Shown: positions 52,553 to 61,820, numbered from the stretch's first letter. The stretch: DNA of 64,000 bases from Psychrobacillus sp. FSL K6-4046 (GCF_038624605.1 NZ_CP152020.1:620001-684000); one strand, 5' to 3'. Numbers and translations: made by a program. Notes: generated by a model not told the origin, from the sequence alone.

Positions 52553-53002
52553 TTGAAAAGGAATAATATTTTTATTGGAGGCGTGATATTGATATTGTTA
52601 TTCGCAGGCATTCTTCTATACAATTATTTTTCCAAGGAACTTACAGTAGGAGACGTTTTAGAAGAAAATTACATTAGTAAAGAGGCAGCAATATCCGTTC
52701 AAAAGATAAAAGATGGAAAAATAATACCCATTCAAATTTCAGAGGATAAACAGAATGATTTAGTGAGGTTATTCGAGGATATAAAGCTAATTAAATCAGA
52801 CGAAAGATATCCCGTCCTCGATGCGGATTATATAATTGCTCCTAAATCAAATTACTCGCAAAAAGTGTACTTATTTCTCGATGAAAATATAATAGTTTTC
52901 AGTGAAAAAACAAGTGATAGTTATGTAATTCAAAATAAAGATTTACGCAAACGACCAAACTATTACTGGATTAATCACGTATTTTCTAAAGTACTTCAGT
53001 AG
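52553..53002 (+). CDS. Hypothetical single-pass membrane-anchored protein
   Basis: A 149-residue protein with an N-terminal basic stub (LKRNN) and one hydrophobic helix (IFIGGVILILLFAGILLYNYF), then an extracytoplasmic domain of about 120 residues rich in Lys, Asp and Ile. I recognise no family. The frame can start at 52520, but the TTG at 53 of that block (52553) follows GGGGTGTGGAG and is preferred. It lies between spoIIID and mbl in a repeat-rich gap and has no counterpart at this place that I know in B. subtilis. Base composition is more AT-rich than its neighbours, which hints at later acquisition. Confidence 0.55.
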   Translation: MKRNNIFIGGVILILLFAGILLYNYFSKELTVGDVLEENYISKEAAISVQKIKDGKIIPIQISEDKQNDLVRLFEDIKLIKSDERYPVLDADYIIAPKSNYSQKVYLFLDENIIVFSEKTSDSYVIQNKDLRKRPNYYWINHVFSKVLQ

Positions 53003-53086
53003 CTAGCTAATTGAGGTGCTTTTTATTTTGCTCAATTGACGAATATAACATATTCATATGTAAACTTACGCATACTACAATTACGT

Positions 53087-53192
53087 TGCAGAGCAGTTTC
53101 CGCAACTGCAACACTCTAAGTGGCTAGCGCAACACTGTGATCAAAAGGCGCAACACTTTTGGATTTCCCGCAACACTTTGAGCTGATTTACT
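53087..53192. repeat. Short array of 21-bp GCAACACT units
   Basis: GCAACACT begins at 53108, 53129, 53150 and 53170 (steps 21, 21, 20), with a degenerate unit before it. Two units are repeated at 53347-53385 inside the longer duplication described next. Confidence 0.8.
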
Positions 53193-53638
53193 TTGCGGAA
53201 TAAATCCCTGTGAGCGGTGATATTTTCAAAAACCCTTTCCAATCGATATCAATTATGCAAGCGGTCTCCCAGTACGAAGCGAATTGTGTGGAAATTGTGT
53301 GTGACACAGGGACAGACCCAAACGCACACTTTGATCAAAAGGCGCAACACTTTTGGATTTCCCGCAACACTTTGAATTGCTTTGCTTTGCGGAATAAATC
53401 CCTGCGAGCGGTGATATTTTCAAAACCGTTTTCCAATTGAAATCAACTTATGTGAGCACCCCCAGTACGAAGCCAATTGTGTGGGAATTGTGTGTGACAC
53501 AGGGACAGACCCAAATCCTTGCAAACAGTGATATTTTCAAAACCGCTTTCCACTAGATATCAACTATGCAAGCGATCCCCCAGTCACGAAGCGAATTGTG
53601 TGGAAATTGTGTGTGACACAGGGACAGACACAACTCCC
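53192..53638. repeat. Three ~130-bp direct repeats ending in GACACAGGGACAGACCC
   Basis: Copies lie at about 53192-53324, 53386-53518 and 53516-53638. Each runs from GTGATATTTTCAAAA through AATTGTGTG(G)AAATTGTGTG to TGACACAGGGACAGAC. Between the first two stands a copy of the GCAACACT array (53325-53385). The terminal motif resembles REP-type ends associated with IS200-like (Y1) transposases in Bacillaceae as I remember them; no transposase gene is present. Confidence 0.75.
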
Positions 53639-53900
53639 CTATATGTAACTTTTTTATAAATAAAGAGCCCCCTATTTAATTTAAACCTAAAGTCCCGATA
53701 TAAGAGTAAGAACACTTACCTAGACAGGAATAGTGATAATAGTTTCTAATTCGTCAAAAATTTCTATTTTTTTATACTTTTTTGTCCAAAATGCTATTTA
53801 AAAAAACTGTTATTCTGACAAAACTATGATAAAATTAGATGTTAGATACATTACGGAGTTTACATATAAAAGTTTTAGTGAGGAAGGGGAAACACTAGTA
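53639..53900. other. AT-rich region upstream of mbl
   Basis: About 260 bases. CTGACA at 53815 and AT-rich hexamers near 53829-53847 could belong to the mbl promoter, but no pair has good spacing. No gene is seen. Confidence 0.35.
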
Positions 53901-54893
53901 ATGTTTGCAAAAGATATAGGAATTGATTTAGGGACAGCAAATGTGTTAATTCACGTGAAGGGCAAAGGAATTGTATTAAACGAGCCTTCCGTGGTTGCTT
54001 TAGATAGAAATACGAATAAAGTACTAGCAGTTGGAGAAGAAGCTCGACAAATGCTAGGTAGGACCCCAGGAAATATTGTAGCGATTCGTCCATTAAAAGA
54101 TGGAGTAATTGCTGATTTTGATGTGACAGAAGCGATGCTTAAGCATTTTATCAATAAATTAAATGTAAAAGGCTTTTTATCGAAGCCTCGTATTTTAATA
54201 TGCTGTCCTACAAACATTACAAGTGTTGAACAAAAGGCAATTCGCGAAGCAGCAGAAAAGTCTGGTGGGAAAAAGGTTTATTTAGAAGAGGAGCCAAAGG
54301 TTGCTGCGATTGGAGCAGGCATGGATATCTTCCAACCTAGCGGGAATATGGTTGTGGATATTGGTGGTGGAACTACTGATATCGCGGTACTTTCTATGGG
54401 TGATATTGTTACTTCTGAATCCATTAAGGTTGCTGGAGACGTTTTTGATAATGATATTCTTCAATATATTAAAAAAGAGTACAAGCTGCTGATCGGAGAA
54501 CGAACTGCAGAAAATATTAAAATTGCGGTAGGAACAGTTTTTCCAGACAGTCGTCATGAGGAAATGGATATTCGCGGACGGGACATGGTAAGTGGTTTAC
54601 CAAGAACGATTATGATCAAGTCCGATGAAATTGAACATGCACTTAGAGAGTCTGTATCGGTTATTGTACAATCGGCTAAAAATGTGCTAGAAAAGACTCC
54701 ACCAGAGCTATCTGCAGATATTATTGACCGTGGCGTAATTATTACCGGTGGTGGAGCATTATTGCATGGAATGGATACTTTATTGATGGAAGAATTGAAG
54801 GTTCCTGTGTTTACTGCAGAAAGACCGATGGATTGTGTTGCTATTGGCACTGGAATTATGCTTGATAATATCGATAAAATAAGTAGAAGATAA
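53901..54893 (+). CDS. mbl: Actin-like rod-shape protein Mbl
   Basis: A 330-residue MreB paralogue that forms filaments at the membrane and guides side-wall synthesis. MFAKDIGIDLGTANVLIHVKG carries the first phosphate loop, VDIGGGTTDIAVLS the second, and IDRGVIITGGGALLHGMD the adenosine motif. GGAAGGGGAAA before ATG 53901 fixes the start; the frame from 53826 runs through promoter-like DNA. Between spoIIID and flhO as in B. subtilis. Confidence 0.95.
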   Translation: MFAKDIGIDLGTANVLIHVKGKGIVLNEPSVVALDRNTNKVLAVGEEARQMLGRTPGNIVAIRPLKDGVIADFDVTEAMLKHFINKLNVKGFLSKPRILICCPTNITSVEQKAIREAAEKSGGKKVYLEEEPKVAAIGAGMDIFQPSGNMVVDIGGGTTDIAVLSMGDIVTSESIKVAGDVFDNDILQYIKKEYKLLIGERTAENIKIAVGTVFPDSRHEEMDIRGRDMVSGLPRTIMIKSDEIEHALRESVSVIVQSAKNVLEKTPPELSADIIDRGVIITGGGALLHGMDTLLMEELKVPVFTAERPMDCVAIGTGIMLDNIDKISRR

Positions 54894-54909
54894 GAGTGGA
54901 GGCTTTATC

Positions 54910-55746
54910 ATGTTTCGAGGATTTAATACAGTAGCATCCGGAATGATTGCCCAACAGCGAAGAACCGAGCTATTAACCAATAATATGGCAAATGCGAATA
55001 CACCAGGCTTTAAAGCAGACCAATCAACTATTCGTTCGTTTCCTGATATGTTAATGTCACGTTTAGGGCCGACTAAAATTCCAACAGAGAATCCGATAAG
55101 CGGAAAATCTCTTTCTACAGTTGGTGGAATTAGTACAGGCGTGTATATGTCTGAGATTGTTGCCTTGCAAACACAAGGACAACTAAAGCAAACGGATTTG
55201 AATACAGATCTTGCTTTAATAGATGGTGGGCTTCCAGTGGATGCTGAATCAGGAAAAGCAGGTGCATTATTTTTCCGACTCGAGCATCCTGCAGGTGGAG
55301 AGGCATACACTAGAAACGGTAACTTTACATTAGACGCAGCAGGCTTTCTGACGAATGCTCAAGGGTTATATGTATTAAATTCTTCCGGACAACGCATTCA
55401 AATGCAAAATGATGACTTCCGCGTAGGCGATGATGGACAGATTTATGTGGATAACGAGTCAGTTTCTCAAATTGGTGTTTCATTTGCAGCAACACCTGAT
55501 CGTTTAGTTAAACAAGACAATGGTTTATTTAGAACCGAAGATGGCAATGAGCTACCTTCCGCATATGACAATGGAGAAGTAAGCTTTGCGATGCAGCAGG
55601 GCTATATTGAAGGATCTAACGTGGACACTGCAAAGACCATGACAGAACTCATGTCTGCGTATAGAACGTTTGAGGCAAATCAAAAAATACTTCAAGCATA
55701 TGATCAAAGTATGCAAAAAACAGTCAACGAGGTTGGCCGAGTTTAA
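54910..55746 (+). CDS. flhO: Flagellar rod/hook-basal body protein FlhO
   Basis: A 278-residue axial protein of the FlgF/FlgG type that builds the distal rod. The N-terminal motif LLTNNMANANTPGFKAD and the C-terminal GYIEGSNVDTAKTMTELMSAYRTFEANQKIL are the D0 coiled-coil helices shared by rod and hook proteins. GTGGAGG precedes the ATG. It is 16 bases after mbl and followed by its paralogue flhP. Confidence 0.92.
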   Translation: MFRGFNTVASGMIAQQRRTELLTNNMANANTPGFKADQSTIRSFPDMLMSRLGPTKIPTENPISGKSLSTVGGISTGVYMSEIVALQTQGQLKQTDLNTDLALIDGGLPVDAESGKAGALFFRLEHPAGGEAYTRNGNFTLDAAGFLTNAQGLYVLNSSGQRIQMQNDDFRVGDDGQIYVDNESVSQIGVSFAATPDRLVKQDNGLFRTEDGNELPSAYDNGEVSFAMQQGYIEGSNVDTAKTMTELMSAYRTFEANQKILQAYDQSMQKTVNEVGRV

Positions 55747-55767
55747 CTAATGAAGGAGGTGCGGTAA

Positions 55768-56607
55768 ATGCTACGTACTATGATTACAGCAACCAACACG
55801 ATGTCCCAATTACAAAACCAATTAGATATTATAGGGAATAACCTTTCCAATTCTAATACGCATGGTTATAAATCAAAAGAAGTTAAGTTTCAGGAATTAC
55901 TGTATCAGCAATTTAACAATGATAAGTTAGATAAAGCCGACAGACAGTCACCTGTAGGTATTCGTTACGGGGTGGGAGCAGCGCTTGCTCAGTCGCAGAT
56001 GAATTGGAAGCAAGGGAGTATCCAATCTACTGGTAGAGACCTAGATTTTGCTTTCCAGGAGCCTAAGCAATATTTTCAGGTAATTATGCCAGACGGCCAA
56101 AATGGTGAAAAAACAGCTTATACTCGTCAAGGAGCGTTTTATGTTTCTCCGGTAGAGAATGGTCAGCTGATGCTCGTTAACGGGGAAGGATATCCAGTTG
56201 CCGACGCACAAGGACAAGCGATTACCTTACGAGAAGGTGTTTCCAGATTCTCTGTCAATGAATCCGGAGTCTTAGTAGCAGAGTATCCAGATGGCACAAC
56301 TGATCAAAGAGAATTAGCGGTTTCTGTACTGCAAAAGCCTCAATTCATGGAACACTTGTCTGCTGCGTATATTGTTATACCAGAGAATTTAGATGAGTTA
56401 GGTGCAAATGCTGAGGATGTTATGGTAGATTTACAAGGAGCGGCCAGAGGAGAAATTTCCTTGAGCAACCAAGTGTTAGAAATGTCTAATGTGGATGTTT
56501 CCAAAGAGATGACAGACTTAATGACCACTCAACGGCAGTATCAGTTTAGTGCACGTTCCATTTCCATTGCAGATCAAATGATGGGCTTAATTAATGGGAT
56601 ACGCTAG
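55768..56607 (+). CDS. flhP: Flagellar rod/hook-basal body protein FlhP
   Basis: A 279-residue paralogue of FlhO. LDIIGNNLSNSNTHGYKSKE and LSNQVLEMSNVDVSKEMTDLMTTQRQYQFSARSI hold the two D0 helices. AAGGAGGTG lies 9 bases before the ATG. In B. subtilis FlhO and FlhP form the distal rod that links to the hook. Confidence 0.92.
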   Translation: MLRTMITATNTMSQLQNQLDIIGNNLSNSNTHGYKSKEVKFQELLYQQFNNDKLDKADRQSPVGIRYGVGAALAQSQMNWKQGSIQSTGRDLDFAFQEPKQYFQVIMPDGQNGEKTAYTRQGAFYVSPVENGQLMLVNGEGYPVADAQGQAITLREGVSRFSVNESGVLVAEYPDGTTDQRELAVSVLQKPQFMEHLSAAYIVIPENLDELGANAEDVMVDLQGAARGEISLSNQVLEMSNVDVSKEMTDLMTTQRQYQFSARSISIADQMMGLINGIR

Positions 56608-56622
56608 TAAGGAGTAATTTGT

Positions 56623-56919
56623 ATGACAGAAGAAGTAAAATCTTCTAGCAGACAACAACGTAGGCTAGAAAAAGCACAAGGGCAAGCAAATAAGAAAGAA
56701 CCAGTAAATGAATCAACAGAACAAACGAAACAAACTAAATGGGTTCAAATTCGTATGTTTCCAATTTGGTTGCGTATCCTAATTGTTGCGGCTCTTATAG
56801 CAGTGGCAGTAGCTGCTGGACTTATGGTCGGCTACGGAGTAATAGGCGAAGGCGAGCCAAAGGATGCGCTCAAATGGGAAACGTACCAGCATATATTTGA
56901 CATTAAAGACGGTAAATAA
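56623..56919 (+). CDS. EpuA / RpoB-associated small membrane protein
   Basis: A 98-residue protein with a basic, Gln/Lys-rich cytoplasmic half (SSRQQRRLEKAQGQANKK) and one C-terminal membrane helix beginning FPIWLRILIVAALIAVAV and ending MVGYGVIGEG. This is the EpuA family, often misannotated as RNA polymerase subunit beta because of a fused name; its role is unclear. It stands between flhP and fabZ, 16 bases from each. Confidence 0.8.
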   Translation: MTEEVKSSSRQQRRLEKAQGQANKKEPVNESTEQTKQTKWVQIRMFPIWLRILIVAALIAVAVAAGLMVGYGVIGEGEPKDALKWETYQHIFDIKDGK

Positions 56920-56934
56920 TTGGAGGGCGATTCC

Positions 56935-57375
56935 ATGCTAACAACGGAGCAAATACAAGCTATTCTACCTCATCGATATCCATTTTTAATGGTAGATCGT
57001 ATTTTGGAAATAGAAGAGGGTAAAAGAGCGGTAGGATTAAAAAATGTAACGATTAATGAAGAATTCTTTAATGGTCACTTTCCTGGATATCCGGTAATGC
57101 CAGGCGTTCTTATTGTGGAAGCGCTAGCCCAAGTTGGAGCAGTGGCAGTATTACAAATTCCTGAAAACAAAGGAAGACTCGCTTTCTTTACAGGAATAGA
57201 TAACTGTCGTTTCAAACGCCAAGTGAAGCCAGGCGATCAACTGAAACTTGAAGTGGAGCTGACTAAGCTTCGCGGGCCGATGGGTAAAGGCCACGGTATT
57301 GCGACAGTAGATGGCGAGCTTGTTTGTGAAACAGATATCCTGTTTGCACTAGGACCTGTTCAAAATAACATTTAA
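56935..57375 (+). CDS. fabZ: 3-hydroxyacyl-[ACP] dehydratase FabZ
   Basis: A 146-residue hot-dog-fold enzyme of fatty acid elongation. Catalytic His and Glu are in [22 protein letters not shown] (written as two parts: [11 protein letters not shown] and LIVEALAQ), and [12 protein letters not shown] is the family start. TTGGAGGGCG is the ribosome-binding site for ATG 56935; the TTG at 56920 lies too close to the previous stop. Confidence 0.95.
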   Translation: MLTTEQIQAILPHRYPFLMVDRILEIEEGKRAVGLKNVTINEEFFNGHFPGYPVMPGVLIVEALAQVGAVAVLQIPENKGRLAFFTGIDNCRFKRQVKPGDQLKLEVELTKLRGPMGKGHGIATVDGELVCETDILFALGPVQNNI

Positions 57376-57529
57376 TCGTATTATTTCACCTCTAGATAAG
57401 TATATACAATTTCATTTTTGTTGAAAAAAGAGGTAATAATGCCATAGGATAGTTCCTTCTTCTCTTGGATAACCTATCGTAAGTCACATGAAGATGTGAT
57501 GACGATATCAAGAAAGGAGGAATTTTTTT

Positions 57530-57904
57530 ATGTGGAAAAAAGCTGTTCCTACTATTGCATTATGTTCGTTTTTATTGGTTGGATGTAATAACGATGAAGC
57601 AGTACCATCAAACAACGAAACACCAATGGGAGAGTTAAACAATGGTAATCGTGTGATCACCCCTTCACCAGGTGGAGATACTGGTAACGGTGTTGGAGGT
57701 AATGGCGGTGGAGCTGGTACTGGCACAACTGATGGTATGAACGAAGGTAACGGACGTAGTGGCGATTATGATGGCAACCGTGGTATAAATAACGATGATA
57801 ATAACGGTACAATGGGTGGAAACAATGGTAATGGTAATTCAACTCTAGACAGAGATAAAGGAACATGGGTAGAAGAACCTACTGTTGATGGCAATGACCG
57901 ATAA
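57530..57904 (+). CDS. Gly/Asn-rich putative lipoprotein
   Basis: A 124-residue protein with a lipoprotein signal (KKAVPTIALCSFLLVGC, lipobox LVGC) and a low-complexity mature part rich in Gly, Asn, Asp and Thr (GNGVGGNGGGAGTGT, NNDDNNGTMGGNNGNGN). After lipidation it would be attached to the outer membrane face by Cys19. AGAAAGGAGG is 9 bases before the ATG. I recognise no family; the composition recalls spore-coat or envelope low-complexity proteins. Confidence 0.7.
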   Translation: MWKKAVPTIALCSFLLVGCNNDEAVPSNNETPMGELNNGNRVITPSPGGDTGNGVGGNGGGAGTGTTDGMNEGNGRSGDYDGNRGINNDDNNGTMGGNNGNGNSTLDRDKGTWVEEPTVDGNDR

Positions 57905-57919
57905 AGAAATTCTTCACAT

Positions 57920-57957
57920 AAAGAAAAGCTGATTCCAGTTGGAGTCAGCTTTCTTTA
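57920..57957. terminator. Bidirectional terminator between the lipoprotein gene and ywpF
   Basis: AAAGCTGATTCC / GGAGTCAGCTTT stem with AAAG and CTTT on the sides, so it can end transcription from both genes, which converge here. Confidence 0.7.
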
Positions 57958-58379
57958 TCTTTCTTTAAGGAAGGTCTAGTTTTCATGTCCTTTTCAAATT
58001 GGGTTAATAATTCTTCTCCGATTAACCCATCCTCAATTAGCTCTGCCAGTAATGATTCGGCATATTTTCTACGTACACGCTTTAACGTTCCACGAAGCAG
58101 GACGGAAAGGTGATCACCAATTTTTTTCACGGAGTATGTCGCTACTTCAAAATGAGCTGGTTCATTTTCCGGGTAAGAGATGACAACCTTTGCGTTAAAC
58201 AATTCATTCGATGCTTTTAATTCATTAAAGAAATCCTCATGTTTTTGGTCGATAAATAACTCTAAAATCCAAGATCGACTGGTATTCTCTTGGTTAATCA
58301 CAATACCATCCTCTAAAAGAATCGGCAGTTCTTCATTATTACGAATAAGGGATACGGAAATCATTTTAAAAGTTTTCAT
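57945..58379 (-). CDS. ywpF: YwpF-family protein
   Basis: A 144-residue protein of a small Bacillales family of unknown function. KTFKMISVSLI at the start and LEDGIVINQENTSRSWILEL are the recognisable blocks. On the minus strand AAGGTGG is 7 bases before ATG 58379; the TTG at 58385 is too close. It is divergent from ssbB by about 250 bases, as in B. subtilis where ywpF and ssbB are neighbours. Confidence 0.8.
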   Translation of the reverse strand: MKTFKMISVSLIRNNEELPILLEDGIVINQENTSRSWILELFIDQKHEDFFNELKASNELFNAKVVISYPENEPAHFEVATYSVKKIGDHLSVLLRGTLKRVRRKYAESLLAELIEDGLIGEELLTQFEKDMKTRPSLKKDKES

Positions 58380-58508
58380 AGACAATCCACCTTTAGTCTG
58401 GCTAATTATTCTCCATTATAGCATAGCGATTCTATGGAAAAAAATAATTATGAAACTAGCAAATTTCTATTTTTGATTTTTAAGAATGAGAGGGAGAAAG
58501 GGGTTGTC

Positions 58509-58575
58509 GAAAAAGAGGTTTTCAATTTTAAATTTTAGTCTGGAATAACGCCCCAAAACGCTAAAATGCGACTTT
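58509..58575 (+). promoter_or_regulatory. Possible ComK-box elements upstream of ssbB
   Basis: AAAA-AGAGG-TTTT at 58509-58521 is a perfect ComK AT-box half, and AAAA-TGCGA-CTTT at 58563-58575 is a near match. The 41-base distance is longer than the known 8, 18 and 31 spacings but close to one more helical turn. B. subtilis ssbB is ComK-activated. Confidence 0.35.
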
Positions 58576-58626
58576 GCCAATTATGCTTGTAAAGCTTATG
58601 ATATGGCTAATAAAGGAGGTGACAGA

Positions 58627-59025
58627 TTGAATACAGTTTCGATAATTGGAAGAATGACGAAGGCTCCACAGCTGAAACACTTATCCGAGGGGAGAGTACA
58701 AACAGGATTTGTAGTTGCTGTAAGCAAGGGCTATAAGAGCGAAGAAGCAAATTTTGTCCTTTGCACGATTTGGGGGAAACTAGCTGAAACAACTGTGAAG
58801 TACTGTGGAAAGGGCTCCTTGGTAGGAATTACTGGCCGCTTAAATACGAGATCTTATGAAAAAGGAGAGGGCATAAGAGTATTCGTTACGGAGGTTATAG
58901 TGGAGGATATCCGATTTTTAGCTACCAAAAATCGTGACGAAACAGAACAAAGTAAAGAAGAAAATAAGCAAGTAGAAAGTGATTTTGAATTTCCAGCAGA
59001 ACAAATAAAAAAACTTCCAGTGTAA
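58627..59025 (+). CDS. ssbB: Single-stranded DNA-binding protein SsbB type
   Basis: A 132-residue OB-fold protein: NTVSIIGRMTKAPQLKHL, FVLCTIWGKLAETTVKYC and GITGRLNTRSYEKGEG. It ends in QIKKLPV and lacks the acidic DDDIPF-type tip used by replicative SSB to recruit partners, like the competence-specific SsbB. AAAGGAGGTGA precedes the TTG at 58627. Confidence 0.88.
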   Translation: MNTVSIIGRMTKAPQLKHLSEGRVQTGFVVAVSKGYKSEEANFVLCTIWGKLAETTVKYCGKGSLVGITGRLNTRSYEKGEGIRVFVTEVIVEDIRFLATKNRDETEQSKEENKQVESDFEFPAEQIKKLPV

Positions 59026-59065
59026 AAATTTGAATGGCCGCAACCAAATCAAATGATACAAGAGA

Positions 59066-59098
59066 GAAAAAACCTGACCAATCGCTGGCCAGGTTTTT
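59066..59098. terminator. Bidirectional terminator between ssbB and ywqA
   Basis: AAAAACCTGACCA / TGGCCAGGTTTTT stem with T runs on both strands; the two genes converge. Confidence 0.88.
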
Positions 59099-59108
59099 GC
59101 TAAAAAAT

Positions 59109-61820
59109 TTAAATGGAAAGGGTGAGTAAATCCTTCAAGTCTGCATCTGACATTTCCGTGATCCATTGACTAGAATGAATCAGTTCCTCAGACAATGCCT
59201 GCTTCTCTTCAAGTAGCTTATCAATTTTTTCTTCAATGGTACCAATTGTTATAAACTTATGAACATGAACAAAATTCGTTTGTCCGATTCGATAAGCTCT
59301 ATCTGTCGCTTGGTTTTCAACCGCAGGATTCCACCAGCGATCAGCATGAAGGACATGGCTAGCAGCTGTAAGATTCAGTCCTGTTCCCCCTGCCTTCAAT
59401 GATAGAAGGAAAACTGGGAACTCCTTGGCCTGAAATGCTTCAACTAAATGGTCACGCTGATTTTTTGGCATACTTCCTGTTAGGAAAGGAGCGTCAATTT
59501 GGAACAGCTCCGTCAAGCAATGCTGTAGTAAATGGCCCATTCCAATGTATTGGGTGAAGATGAGACATTGCTCGCCTCGGGCAGCGATTTCACCAGCCAG
59601 AGTCACAATTCGTGCTAGCTTTTCAGAGCGTTCAAGCATGTCATCTGCGTCATCAAAAGGCTCCTTCAAGTATAGTGCAGGGTGGTTACATAGTTGCTTT
59701 AACTTACTAAGCATTTTTAAGATGAGTCCTTTTTTCTCAAAGCCGGAAAGCGTATCCAACTTACTGACCGTTTCTTGTATGAGAGACTCATACAAAGCCG
59801 CTTGCTCGGTTGTGAGGCCACAGTATTCTCGCTGCTCCAGCTTTTCTGGTAGGTTAAGCAATAATTCAGGATCCTGCTTCGTTCTTCTAAGTAGGAAGGG
59901 CTGGATTTTGACACGTAGCTTATGCTTCACAGAGTCCGAATTATCTCGCTCAATTGGTGCTATATAGTTTTCCTGGAACTTACGGAAAGAGCCTAAATAT
60001 CCCTTGTGGATAAAGTCGAAGATGGACCATAGCTCGGATAGTCTGTTTTCAACCGGTGTTCCAGTTAAAGCGATATGATGCTTACCAATTAGCTTACGAA
60101 TGGCACGTGATTGTTTGGTATGCATGTTCTTTATATTCTGAGCCTCATCGAGTGTAATACTAGACCATTCGATTTCCTGTAATGCTTCAATGTCCTGCAT
60201 TGCAGTACCGAAAGTGGTAATGACAACATCTGCTTCTTTGTCTATTTCCCGTGTTCGTGCTGTCCCATAATGAGTTTGAACAGTTAACGATGGAGCAAAT
60301 TTAGCAAGCTCCTTCTGCCAGTTTCCAAGAACAGAGGTCGGACAAATAATTAAAGATGGTGTCTTTTGTTCACCGCTTTCATGAACATGGAGCAGATAGG
60401 CGATTAATTGAACAGTTTTTCCAAGCCCCATGTCATCTGCAAGACAGGCACCAAACTTTTCATTGCGCATAAAGACAAGCCAGTCTAATCCTAGCTGCTG
60501 ATATGGGCGTAGTGAGGTTAATAGGTTGGATGAGACATCAACCGTAGGATAACCTTTTTTCTCTGAAAGTTGTTCCATTAACACCTTAAGAGATTGCTGC
60601 ATTTCAAATTGAAATAGTGGATCCTCATCGGACTGCTCGTCATCATCAATGGCTAAAGCAATTTCTTCAGGAATCTCACGGAACAATAGCTCCTTAACCG
60701 TCCAATTTTCATCCTCGGACTGCTTCATCAACTTTCGGATTTGTTGCATCCAAGCAGCATCAATTCGGAACCATTCGTTTCCTGCTTGAATATAAGAACG
60801 GTTTTCATTGACCATTTTTTGAAATTCATCTGCAGAAATTTCGTGACCGTTTAAAGAAAAGTTCCAGTTAAACTGAAGAATTTCATTTAAACCTGCAGCT
60901 GTCTTATACGTATTAGCAGTCTTTGCGATTGTTTTTACCTTCATTTTGGATTCCTTGAGGCTCTTCAGCCAGCTCGGAAGGACAACCTCAAACCCAAGGG
61001 CCTGTAATTTGATCAAATCATCACGTAAAAAAACACGCACTTCTTCATCAGTTAACGGTGAAGAGAAAAAGGTAGATAATTCTACAGCATCAATGGAGGA
61101 AACAAGGGAAAATATTTTATCCTGAGTTTCCTCGATGTAGGTGCTATGATCTCTCCATTTGTCTGGCAGTGCTTCCTTAATAGGTGATGTCTTTTTACGA
61201 TAGGCAGGCGTCCAATAGACACTGCTTTTCTTACCGCGAACAACTGTCTCTATTAACCAAGTGTCATCTGCTTCATCTGGCTCGGATAGACGTAAGGCAA
61301 CCAATAGATTCGGATGAGTCGATTGGGACTTTATCGGCCAGCCGCCCTGCTGGAAGAAAGGTATTAAGGCAGGTAAATCCTCCATCGTCAGCCCGGCCTG
61401 AAACAGCTTCTGCTGAATGGCATGCTGGACAAGCTGCTTTCCTCGTTCTTCAAGCGGAGCCAAAACCTCTAAGTTATTCTCCTTTAGCTCGACTGTGTTC
61501 CAAAGGTCAGGTGAACTCCAAACGCCTCCAGCTTCTTTAAACGTCGTTAGCCATTCTTGAGCAGACTCATTTGCCGCAGAAAAGGTGATAAAGGGATGCC
61601 CTTCGGAAGAAAAAATCTCCATTACCTCTACTGGAGAAGCTACTAATACGTTATCCTCAATTTGTGCATTGAGTCCAAAAAAGCTTTCACGATGATTTAA
61701 GTAGAGAGCCTCCACCCATTCTTGAATAGAAGCTGCATTTGTAGATAAAAGAAAGCTTCCATTTGCTGCTTGTTCGATATACAGAGAAAATTCTTTTGTA
61801 ATAGATAAAGGCTTATTCAT
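59109..61820 (-). CDS. ywqA: SNF2-family DNA helicase-like ATPase YwqA
   Basis: A 903-residue Swi2/Snf2 DNA translocase. An N-terminal region of about 430 residues (DUF3670-like) precedes the two RecA lobes: Walker A DDMGLGKTVQ (near residue 460), motif II ITLDEAQNIKN, motif III LTGTPVENRLSELWSIFDF, and motif VI DRAYRIGQ after RWWNPAVENQATD. It overlaps ywqB by 4 bases, so the two are co-translated. The pair is thought to act together in DNA processing or repair; in other bacteria RapA-type relatives recycle RNA polymerase. Confidence 0.92.
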   Translation of the reverse strand: MNKPLSITKEFSLYIEQAANGSFLLSTNAASIQEWVEALYLNHRESFFGLNAQIEDNVLVASPVEVMEIFSSEGHPFITFSAANESAQEWLTTFKEAGGVWSSPDLWNTVELKENNLEVLAPLEERGKQLVQHAIQQKLFQAGLTMEDLPALIPFFQQGGWPIKSQSTHPNLLVALRLSEPDEADDTWLIETVVRGKKSSVYWTPAYRKKTSPIKEALPDKWRDHSTYIEETQDKIFSLVSSIDAVELSTFFSSPLTDEEVRVFLRDDLIKLQALGFEVVLPSWLKSLKESKMKVKTIAKTANTYKTAAGLNEILQFNWNFSLNGHEISADEFQKMVNENRSYIQAGNEWFRIDAAWMQQIRKLMKQSEDENWTVKELLFREIPEEIALAIDDDEQSDEDPLFQFEMQQSLKVLMEQLSEKKGYPTVDVSSNLLTSLRPYQQLGLDWLVFMRNEKFGACLADDMGLGKTVQLIAYLLHVHESGEQKTPSLIICPTSVLGNWQKELAKFAPSLTVQTHYGTARTREIDKEADVVITTFGTAMQDIEALQEIEWSSITLDEAQNIKNMHTKQSRAIRKLIGKHHIALTGTPVENRLSELWSIFDFIHKGYLGSFRKFQENYIAPIERDNSDSVKHKLRVKIQPFLLRRTKQDPELLLNLPEKLEQREYCGLTTEQAALYESLIQETVSKLDTLSGFEKKGLILKMLSKLKQLCNHPALYLKEPFDDADDMLERSEKLARIVTLAGEIAARGEQCLIFTQYIGMGHLLQHCLTELFQIDAPFLTGSMPKNQRDHLVEAFQAKEFPVFLLSLKAGGTGLNLTAASHVLHADRWWNPAVENQATDRAYRIGQTNFVHVHKFITIGTIEEKIDKLLEEKQALSEELIHSSQWITEMSDADLKDLLTLSI

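Noticed and set aside
53210-53440. 76-codon frame between the orphan gene and mbl
   Set aside because: It spans two repeat copies and the GCAACACT units and has no ribosome-binding site.
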